In this document: piece by piece, positions 1 through 9,000 of the stretch | How positions within the stretch are numbered: the stretch's first letter is position 1 | Layout of the letters: every line of letters begins with the position of its first letter | Source: Oscillospiraceae bacterium | GTDB taxonomy: Bacteria > Bacillota > Clostridia > Oscillospirales > Acutalibacteraceae | Length of the DNA stretch: 38,996 bases | NCBI GenBank assembly: GCA_015066515.1 | Contig: SVOH01000019.1 | Location: forward strand, 1 to 38,996 | Direction: 5' to 3' | Made by a program: the position numbers and the translations under genes | The notes under the pieces: model-generated | The model's input: the letters and a program-made list of their open reading frames with translations, nothing else | Database searches by the model: none | Told to the model about the DNA's origin: nothing

Positions 1-2804
1 TCATCGCCTGCTGAAAGGCCTGTAATGGTATGGCCGTCACCGTCTAATGTGCCGCCAAATGGTGTATAGGTGTAGTAAATGCCACCTGTTTCTCTTGTCT
101 CTTGAGTGATCCAAGGAGCAGCCGAAAGGTCAATATCGCAACCAAGCTTATAGTAAAGCTTGTCGTAAAGGTTCATACCACCTGTTGCAATTGCGCGAGC
201 AAGCTGTATGTCGGTTTCAATAATGTATGGATCCTCTTCGGTGCCTGCACCCTTAAGTAAATAGGTGTATGGGTTAGAGCCGTAAGCATATGGGCCAACA
301 CCTGCATAGTTGTTTTGACCTTTACCTACAAGTTCAATGTAAGAAGCAATTGACTGCTCTGCTGTGTTAACTGTAGGCATTGGGAATGTACGGTCGCCTT
401 CGGTTACGATTGTCCAGTTACCCCAAGAAAGCTTAGGCATATCGAACATTTCGTAAGCGTCTTTTGCTTCAATACGTGTAATATCTTTAAGCTTGTCATA
501 TTTGTTAGGATATGTGGTAGTAATCGCGTTAAGAGGCATATCGCTATAGCTGCTATAGAAGTATACCTCAAAACCGCCGTTTTTGTCATAGCGGTTGTAG
601 AATACCTCTTTACCGCTAACGTAAACTTCGTTTACTGCGGGTGCGCCGAATGATACGCAACCCGAAAGGGTAAAGTTGTTAGCGCTGCTGGCACCGCTAT
701 AAATACCGCCCATCATATCAATGGAAGCCTCAGAGCTTGCGCCTATAGCACGCTCACAAGAAATGCCGTCATATAAACAGTTAGAAATTGTAATATTTTC
801 AGGAGTGCTATTTGTAGAAACAATACCTGCCGGACCGGGAGCGTGGTCATAACAACCTGAAGAGTCGGTTCTTGCAGTAAGTGTTATAGCACGAGTAGTG
901 CCAATGTAAGAATTTCTTACGCTGATGTTAGAAACTTTAATACGGGTTGAGTCATTATTGTACGTACCCAAGTTTGTGGTAAGCAAAGCGCTGTTACCCG
1001 TACCACTTGCATAGCAAGCATTAAAGTTAATGTTCTTAACTGTTGAAGAACCGTCAAGCTTGTAAATAAGACCCTGACCGGTTGAAGAGTACATACCGTA
1101 AATGGTAACGCCGTTACCGTCAAGATGGCCTACGAAGCTCTTGCCGGGTTTCCAGTCTTTTGCAGTGCCTGCAGCAACCATTGCCTTAGCGCCTGAAAGT
1201 GTTTCATTGCCGTAAACGTTGTTAAGGTAGAACGCATCAACTGTGTCAGCTACCTTGTAGTAATATGGTGTGTAAACAGGAGCGTAAACAGTGGTTGAGC
1301 CCTGTTTAAATATTCTATCTGTTTGTGTACCACCTGCTACGCTTTCAGCAGTTTCAACTGCCAAGTCGCCGCTTGTTGAAGTGGTATATGTTACTGTAGA
1401 AAGAGCGCGATAAAGCTGATCGGCAGTTTCGATGATGAAAGGATCATCCTTTGTACCTGTACCGCCTGCAAAGCCTGCATCGGCAGTACCGGTCCAGAAA
1501 GAAACGCCTGATTCTTCGCCTGGTTTTACAAATGTTGGGTATTCACCCTCAGCGCCCGGTTTCCAAACAGCAAACCATGCAAGGTTCATATTGCTAACAG
1601 CAGCACTACCCTGCATTTGAGCAGGTGTAAGCTGGAATACAACACTGCTAAAGTCTTGTATATAATGAGCCCAACCGGTATTATAGTTAATTTGAATCTG
1701 ACCGGTTGCCTGGTCGGTATAAACGTTTTTAAAGTGACTTGCGCCACCTGTGTGCTGAACGTCATTACCGGTATACACAGATGTTGAGTATGGTGTAACA
1801 CCTAATACAATACAGTCACTAACCATAACAGCGTTTGAACCAGCGCCACCTACTACACCACCGTGGCAGGTACGTATAGTGCTTGATGCTGTGTCGCCTT
1901 CTGCAGCTGAAATAAAGTACTGTTCATCAAGGTCTACAAAGCAGTTTTTAACGTTGTAAGCAACGTTTACGTAGATGGTATCTACCATATCGCCGTCACC
2001 GTTACCGTCAACGCCCTTGTCTGCCTCTTTCCAAGAAGGAGCACTGTTTGCCCAACCGATTATGCCACCTATAGCTGTAGCCCAGCCGGTAGTTGTAACT
2101 TCAAGGTAAGAATCGGTTACAGAACAGTTTTCAACGGTTACTGTGCACATACTGTCAGCTGCGTGGTAACCAATGATACCGCCTACCGCATTTTTACCGG
2201 TGAAGTGAGCCTTGTTAACGTGAATGTTTTTGATGGTTACTTCGCCCTTTGTGCAGGTAAAAAGACCTGCGTAGGTAGAAACTGACGTGTTGTTGGTCCA
2301 AGCGCCGTAAACTGTAGCGCCGTTACCGTCAAAATGACCCTGGAAGCCGGGTGTGCCGCCTGCGTGGTTTTTACCGGCTGCAATGATTGCATCCATGTTA
2401 TCAGCCAAAGTGCCGTCAATATCAAGGTTATTGCTTGCAAGGTTAAAGCCAGCAAGACCGTCAGCAACCTTGTAGTATTTACCCTTAGTATCGTCGCCTG
2501 ATCCTTTACAAAGGTAAACAAGCTCTTCGGCAGAGTCAATTATAATAGCGTTATCCCAAGAATCACCTGTTTCGCCGTTATCGGCAAGCTTGGTATCATA
2601 CCACTTGCTTGTGCTGCCGAGGTCGTTAATAAGATAATCACCAAATTCCAAAAGGTCAATAGTACCCTCTGCAATTGGAGCAGTTTGGGCGTTGGCAACA
2701 ATACCTGTGCCAACGTTAGCGGTAAAGAGTGTACCTATAACCATTGCAAGTGACAATGCGATACTTAATACTCTTTTAGCGCTTTTGTTTATTTCGATTT
2801 TCAT
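1..2804 (-). CDS. Giant secreted GLUG/beta-helix repeat protein, C-terminus beyond window
   Basis: This is an open frame of 934 codons from the ATG at 2804 to the left edge, so the C-terminus is missing. The start is set by an AAGAGAGG ribosome site at 2811-2818. Residues 1-40 form a Sec signal peptide: a basic start, a hydrophobic core (SIALSLAMVIGTLF) and an ANA-Q cleavage site. Residues ~45-428 are module A, present twice in the upstream gene. A second domain starts with GTGTKDDPFIIET (~residue 450) and a third with GAGTEEDPYIIET (~residue 855). The recurring 'GHFDGNGATVYG', 'GLFT', 'VTIKN' and 'VENCSV' blocks are GLUG-like and fit a right-handed beta-helix. It is probably a cell-surface or released protein that binds or acts on glycans. 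No catalytic residues could be assigned, and anchoring cannot be judged without the C-terminus. Confidence 0.85.
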   Translation of the reverse strand, partial: MKIEINKSAKRVLSIALSLAMVIGTLFTANVGTGIVANAQTAPIAEGTIDLLEFGDYLINDLGSTSKWYDTKLADNGETGDSWDNAIIIDSAEELVYLCKGSGDDTKGKYYKVADGLAGFNLASNNLDIDGTLADNMDAIIAAGKNHAGGTPGFQGHFDGNGATVYGAWTNNTSVSTYAGLFTCTKGEVTIKNIHVNKAHFTGKNAVGGIIGYHAADSMCTVTVENCSVTDSYLEVTTTGWATAIGGIIGWANSAPSWKEADKGVDGNGDGDMVDTIYVNVAYNVKNCFVDLDEQYFISAAEGDTASSTIRTCHGGVVGGAGSNAVMVSDCIVLGVTPYSTSVYTGNDVQHTGGASHFKNVYTDQATGQIQINYNTGWAHYIQDFSSVVFQLTPAQMQGSAAVSNMNLAWFAVWKPGAEGEYPTFVKPGEESGVSFWTGTADAGFAGGTGTKDDPFIIETADQLYRALSTVTYTTSTSGDLAVETAESVAGGTQTDRIFKQGSTTVYAPVYTPYYYKVADTVDAFYLNNVYGNETLSGAKAMVAAGTAKDWKPGKSFVGHLDGNGVTIYGMYSSTGQGLIYKLDGSSTVKNINFNACYASGTGNSALLTTNLGTYNNDSTRIKVSNISVRNSYIGTTRAITLTARTDSSGCYDHAPGPAGIVSTNSTPENITISNCLYDGISCERAIGASSEASIDMMGGIYSGASSANNFTLSGCVSFGAPAVNEVYVSGKEVFYNRYDKNGGFEVYFYSSYSDMPLNAITTTYPNKYDKLKDITRIEAKDAYEMFDMPKLSWGNWTIVTEGDRTFPMPTVNTAEQSIASYIELVGKGQNNYAGVGPYAYGSNPYTYLLKGAGTEEDPYIIETDIQLARAIATGGMNLYDKLYYKLGCDIDLSAAPWITQETRETGGIYYTYTPFGGTLDGDGHTITGLSAGD
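1520..2671 (-). repeat. Module A, copy 3
   Basis: This copy runs from the TIDLLEF block to a YPTF block (residues ~45-428 of the partial protein). It shares the order DNGETG, AIIIDSAEELVYLCK, KYYKVADG, GKNHAG, FQGHFDGNGATVYGAWTN, GLFTCTKG, ENCSVTDS with copies at ~4760-5921 and ~7515-8632. A 39-base stretch beginning at 2295 is identical to those at 5532 and 8256. Boundaries are approximate. Confidence 0.8.
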
Positions 2805-2869
2805 AAAAAACCTCTCTTTTCTTTTCACTATGTGTGAATTAATAGGTTAGTTTCTTTTGTTCTTGTTAA

Positions 2870-2989
2870 TTATTTAGGCCAGATTACGATATCATCGTCG
2901 TCATCGCCAAAGTTAGCGTTAGGATCGCTTGTAACGATAATATCTGTAAGGTCTAATTCATAGATTTCGATTTTTGATTTTTCAAACAT
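2870..2989 (-). CDS. 39-aa acidic peptide of unknown function
   Basis: This is a short gene between two giant secreted-protein genes and in the same direction. The ATG at 2989 has an AAAGGAG ribosome site about 8 bases upstream and the frame ends in TAA at 2870-2872. The peptide opens with MFEKSKIEIYELDLTDIIVT, continues S-D-P-N with a short polar stretch, has five consecutive Asp (residues 29-33) and ends in DIVIWPK. It has 11 acidic and 3 Lys residues, no signal peptide, no membrane segment and no Cys. I recall short Clostridia peptides of this layout (a 'K-x-x-I/V-E-I' start, then 'D-I-I-x-T-S', then an acidic tail) but no established function. A RiPP precursor, a cytoplasmic partner of the neighbouring exported proteins, or a regulatory peptide are all open. 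No RiPP-modifying enzyme is visible nearby. The gene looks real from ribosome site and context. Confidence 0.7.
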   Translation of the reverse strand: MFEKSKIEIYELDLTDIIVTSDPNANFGDDDDDIVIWPK

Positions 2990-3018
2990 AATCTAATTCT
3001 CCTTTTCTATCGGGGTCC

Positions 3019-3050
3019 TCATCTACAATGTGAAGCCACATTGTAGATGA
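3019..3050 (-). promoter_or_regulatory. Intercistronic 14-bp perfect hairpin
   Basis: Arms TCATCTACAATGTG (3019-3032) and CACATTGTAGATGA (3037-3050) pair perfectly around a 4-base loop. It lies 22 bases after the stop of the 2074-aa gene and 30 bases before the ATG of the peptide gene. No T-run follows on the minus strand (GGACCCCGATAG instead), so it does not look like a full intrinsic terminator. More likely it is an mRNA-stabilising or processing hairpin, or a partial terminator that sets different levels for the genes on either side. Confidence 0.7.
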
Positions 3051-3071
3051 AGCCGTTTATATTATCGTTTG

Positions 3072-6000
3072 TTATTTACCGTAACGCGCTTGAATCATTT
3101 GAACGTAGAACAAAAGCGCTTTTGATACTTCATAATATGATGCATACTGGCCGCAAGGCTCAATCTTGTTAGCGTTATCTGCCATAAGTGCAAAGCCCTC
3201 TACTGAGTATGAACCAAAGTCAGCCCACGCGCCACCGTTGTATGAAGCTTCTACCTTGATACCACTAGCCAAAGCTTCTACAGGGAGACCTGTTGCTCTG
3301 TAGGTGTGGAATCTACCTGCGTTTTGGCTTTCCTTATGAGTCCAGCCGCTTACGTTAACGATATCGCTACCGTCGAATGCAGGAACTGCGATTTCTTCAC
3401 TTGTTACACTTGCACCATCTTTGGTGTAGGTAAATCTAATCTTAATGTTTTCACGATTTTCTTTATATTCACCAGAAAATGCAAATGTGAATATCATATA
3501 TGGATTTGCCTTGATGTTAAGGCTGGAGCCATACATACCAAATACCATAGAACCGTTTGCATTATACTGAGTACCTGCACCTACGGTGTCAGGGGTATCA
3601 AGAATTATACCGTTGTAAAGTGTCTGAGCACTTGATGGCATACTGCCTGCTTCTTTAAAGCCTGGCATATCGCCTGCGGCACCTACGTACCAAACGGTAT
3701 CAGCAATTGGTGCAGCGTTAAGAGCGTTAACAATTGATGTAGCATTGCTGCCGATAACGTCATTGGTAGTAATTGCCTTAATCTGAGCGTCTTCGAACGT
3801 GAATTCACCGTTTGAGAATGTTATTGTACCTGACGCACCGTTGGTATAAACCCCGCTAACGCAGTTTTGAGCATTTCTTCTATAGCTTCTGCCGCCTTTA
3901 GTGTTCAAAGCGTCACAGTCAAGAATGATAGAGTTACGAACTGTGTTGCAGTAGAAGCCACTGTTTTCAACAAAGCTTGGAAGCTCGGCAGGCTTTTTAG
4001 CAGTTGTTTCAACGTCGTTATTACCTACACCAGTAAGTGCCATCTTAACACCGTCGCCGTATGTTGCGTCGTTGCCGTAAACCAAGCAGTTGTCAATCAT
4101 TATAATATCGTTCTGGAAAGAACCTGCCAATACACCGGAACGCTCCCAAGATGTGCAAGCGTTGTACATATAGTTGTTAGCAACTGTACAGCCGTTAACC
4201 CAAACTATACCTTCTTGTTTTACACCGTAGCCGCTACTATTAGCAACAGCTGCTATAGCTGCTACCTGGTAATTGGTAGCGCTGGATGTAAGGTAAGAGT
4301 TCTTAACACCGATGTTCTGAATTACAGCACCTGCATCTACCGTAGAGAACAAGCCTGCGTTATTAGTAGATGTCTGATACAAACCATAAACTGTAGCACC
4401 GTTACCGTCAAAGTGACCACAGAAGGATGAACCTTCCCAACCGTAGTTAGGCCACTTGAGCATATTAGCGGCATTCTCTTCAAAGTAAGCCTTTGTATCG
4501 GCAGCTGAGCTAAGAGCCATAATTTCTGATGCGTATTCTGGCTTTTGCATTACGAATGCGCTGATGCCGTCAGCCACCTTAAAGTACTTATCAGGTGAAA
4601 TTGTTGCGGCGCTATCTACCAATTTATCTTTTACTATGTAAGCAAATTCAGCAGCTGTGCTGATGATGTATGGATCTTCTTTTGTACCGCTACCGTTTGC
4701 AATGCTTGTTGCAACCGTACCGTCCCAAGTAGCAACAATGCCTGAAGCAGGAGCCTTGTAATCTTTGTTTATAAAGGTTGGATATGTGCTTGTTGTGGTC
4801 CAAACATTATTCCAATCAAGCGCTGTCATATTGTCTTTAGCGTTTAAGCCTGTAAGCTGTTCTTCGGTAAGTGGGAATACTTTGCCTGTGAAGTTACGGT
4901 TAGTTAATGTACCGCCAAGGTAAACACCTGTAACAGGAACATCACTTGTTGTGTAAACGTTGCTGAAGTGACTTTCAAGACCTGAGTGCTGAACAGCATT
5001 GTTGTCGGTGCTTATGCTTGTTGCATATGGCTTAATACCAATAACAATACAGTTATTTACATCAAGTGCGTTTGAACCCATGTGGCCTACTACACCACCG
5101 TGAGATACCTGCTGGCCTGCTGCACTACCACCCTCGTTTAGTGAAACAAAGTTATCTTCATCAAGATTTACATAGCAGTTTTTAATTATTACCTTGTTGT
5201 TTACGTAAAGTGTTTCGGTTGTGTTACCGTCACCGTCTTCATCGCTTGTGTCCTTATAGCTTGATGGGCAATCAACTCTACCCACTATAGCACCAAGACC
5301 ATAGCCGTAGCCTGTTTGTGTAACCTCAAGATAAGAATCGGTTACAGAACAGTTTTCGATTGTAAGGGTTGTGTTGTTAGTATTAGTACCCTCACCTTTA
5401 TAGTAACCAATAACACCGCCTGCTGCAGCTGTTGCAGTAAAGTGAGCCTTATTAACGTTAATGTTTTTAATGGTTACATCGCCCTTTGTGCAGGTGAAAA
5501 GACCTGCGTAAGCGGAAATTGATGTGTGGTTGGTCCAAGCGCCGTAAACTGTAGCGCCGTTACCGTCAAAGTGACCCTGGAAGCCCGGTGTGCCACCTGC
5601 GTGGTTTTTGCCGGAGCCCATAACAATGTCAAGGTTGGTTTTTCCGCTTGTTAATGATTTGCCGGTTAATGTACCGTTTATGTCAAGCTTATCGGTTGAA
5701 AGGTTGAAGCCTGCGATACCATCGGCTACCTTGTAATATTTGCCGTCAGTATCATCGCCTGATGCTTTACAAAGATAAACAAGCTCTTCAGCAGAGTCAA
5801 TGATGATTGCGTCATCCCAAGATGAACCTGTTTCGCCGTTGTCAGCAAGCTTGGTGTCGTACCACTGGCTTGAACTGCCTGCATCCACAAGATACTGGCC
5901 AAATTCGAGAAGGTCGATTGTGCCGGCATTATACGCCTCGTTGCTTACTGCGTCAGCCTTTTCACCGTAGTTAAGAAGTGCTGCTGCAACGTTTTTGTCA

Positions 6001-9000
6001 GCAGTATCATAGTCACCTTCAAGAATTGCCTTTGCGTTGTCGGCAATTGCAATTTGCTGTGATTTACCCCATTCAAGTATTGTTGAGCCCTCGGTTACAA
6101 GGGTTGGCAACCAAACAAGGTCAATATCACGAGCAGAAAGGTTTGGAATTGTATACATAATGGCATTTTCGCCAAGTGTATCTTTATAGCAAGATTCCGT
6201 AGCAGTATCAAGCTTTATAAACTTAGACTTATCGGTTGTACCAACGTAAAGTGTTGGAGCAAAGCCTGCTGTTTCAGGAACATAGTGCAGGTTAAAGTCA
6301 AAGCTACCATCATCGTTATAAGCTACGTTAGAGCCAATTAGTGTAAGTTCTGGGTTAGAGAACTTGCTTGTGCCAAATGTTGCAAATGGGGAGAGTACAG
6401 GGTATTTACCCATTGCACCACAGTACCAATCGGTACCCCAAGTAAGATTTGGCATAGCGTTTTTAGCTACCGAGCCTAAAGTGTCGGCCGCATTAATTTG
6501 TGTAATGTATGGTGTAGTTGTCGTTACATAGAAATACTGAAGAAGAGTTTTACCGTTTTTATCGGTATCGGTCTCTACATTAGCATCAGTATAGCAGTTT
6601 TGGTAACCCTTAAGGTCGTTAACGCGTGAACCATAGCCCTGTGGTAAGTCAAACGGGTTAAAGCCCAAGAAGATACTGTTGCGAACCATATTGTAGTAAC
6701 GTGGTGTTTCAACGCCGTCATCTACTACAACAAGACCTTCGGGAATTGCGGGAGCAGAAGAAACCAAAACATTGTTATTAGCAGAAGAGTAAAGTGGCAT
6801 TTTTACGCCGTCGCCGTATGTAGCATCATTGCCGTAAACAAGTGCATTGTCAACATACATAATATCACTTGATGCGCCAAACATTATACCGTTACGGTCA
6901 TGTGACGTAGAGTTGCCATACAAATAGTTGTTGGCAATTTCAATGTTTTTTGCCCAAATAAATCCGTTTACAGATTTACCGTAAGTACCACCGTTAGTAA
7001 CAGCAGCAAGAGCGCCGCACTGATAGTTAGCGCCACTGGACTGGCTTACCATATATGAGTTTTTAATTGCAAGGTTGTGGAACTCGGCACCTGCATCTAT
7101 AGATGAGAAAAGACCTGCGTTAGAAGACGATACCTGATAGATACCGTAAACTGTAGCGCCGTTAAAGTCGATTTTACCGCAGAAGGTTGAGCCTTCCCAA
7201 CCGTAGTAAAGCCACTGCTTCATATTTGAAGCGTTTGCTTCAAAGTAAGCCTTGGTTGCTGCGGCAGAGTCGAGCGCCTTAATATCATTACCGTAAGCAT
7301 ATGGCTGCATTACGATGCTCTTAATGCCGTCGGCAATCTTATAGTACTTGCCGTCGGTAATTGCATAGTTATCACGTGTCTGACCGCCAATGTAAGCAAG
7401 CTCGGCTACTGTGCTGATGATATAAGGATCGGCCTTAGTACCACTACCAACTGTTGGAGCAGTTTTGGTGTTTGCGCCGTCCCAGTAGATTGTGTCAGAC
7501 TTTTCGCCGGGGAGAGCTAAACGTGGGTATGTATCTGTACCGTCCATAACCCAGGTGGTGCCCCAATCAAGATTTGGCATTGCAACTACTGCTGCAGAGC
7601 CCTTAAGGCTTGATACCTGTGTTACTTTATTTGTAAAGTTACGGTTACCAAGTGAACCACCAATGTATACTGCACTGCCTGCAGGCTGATCGGTATAAAC
7701 GTTGGTAAAGTGGCTTTCAAGACCTGAGTGCTGAACGTTGTTGTTAGAAGTATTTGTTGTAGTAGCGTATGGTTTAATACCTATTACTACACAATTTTCA
7801 ACCTTCATTGCGTTGGAGTTGCAAAAACCTGCAACACCGCCGTGAAGCGCCTGATTGTCACTTGCCATACCCGATTTAAAGTATGTAGAATCAAGGTTAA
7901 CGTAGCAGTTAGTGATGTTAAGAACACCGTTTACATAGATGGTTTCGGTTGTGTTGCTGTCATTGTCGGTGTCCTCTGTATCGGTAAATGAAGAGCAGTT
8001 TTCCATAAAACCAACTATTGCGCCTGCGGCTTGACCCCAAGCGGTGCCTGTAGATACGATTTCAGAATCGGTTACAGAGCAGTTTTCGATAGTGAGGGTG
8101 TTGGTGCCGTCACCATTGTGGTAACCAACTATACCGCCTGCTACCCTTGAACCTGTAAATGAAGCAAATTTAACGTTAACGTTTTTAATTGTTACATTGC
8201 CCTTTACACAAGAGAAAAGACCAACTTGGGGAGAAACGTTACCTTCGGTATGGTTGGTCCAAGCGCCGTAAACTGTAGCGCCGTTACCGTCAAAGTGACC
8301 TTGGAAAGCGGTGGATGTGGCACCTGCATGGTTTTTACCTGAGCCTTTAACTATTGCAAGGTTATCTTCCAAAGTACCGTTAAGCTTAAGACTAGCATTA
8401 CCTGAAAGGTTAAAACCTGCGATACCGTCAGCTACCTTAAAGTATTTACCCTTTGTATAACCGGTAGAGTCACCTTTACAAATGTAAACAAGTTCTTCAG
8501 CGCTATCAATTATAATAGCGTTAGCCCAGTCGGCACCTGTTTCGCCGTTGTCGGCAACGTTGCTGTCAAAGTATTTGCTTGTACTGCCGTTGGCAAGAAG
8601 GTCATCACTAAATTCAAGAAGGTCGATTGTACCCTCTGAAACGGTTTCTTCGCTTAATTCACCGGTTGTAGGAACAAGCTGATAACCAAAGGTTTCGCCG
8701 CACTTTGAGCATACAGAATTTTCGTAAACAGCATAACGGTTTGCGTCATCTGTTGTAAGTGGAGTGCCTACTACTGTAAGAGTGTGCTGACACTCAGCAG
8801 CTATTTCGCCTGTAACAAGACCTTCAGCCTCGTAAACATACTCGCTGTCGTTGTAAGCGAGTTCTACATCGTCGAGTCTTATTTTATAAGTTCTTTCCTT
8901 GTCAGCCGAGCCGTTTGAGAACTCAAAAGTCAAGGTAAGTACAACAGTCGTATTAGCGTTTTCGCTATCAAAAAGAACATAGTCCTCTTCAACAGCTACG

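Noticed and set aside
1-2804. Repeat-rich DNA as CRISPR or tandem satellite
   Set aside because: Repeats are long, spaced by about 1 kb or more, in frame and protein-coding; no short direct repeats with regular spacers were seen.
2824-2838. TTCAC/GTGAA small hairpin before the second large gene
   Set aside because: Only 5 bp in an AT-rich region; likely chance.
3306-8000. Several plus-strand open frames opposite the repeat-protein gene
   Set aside because: They lack ribosome sites, repeat with the coding modules, and have Cys/Val-rich low-information products; they are antisense shadows.
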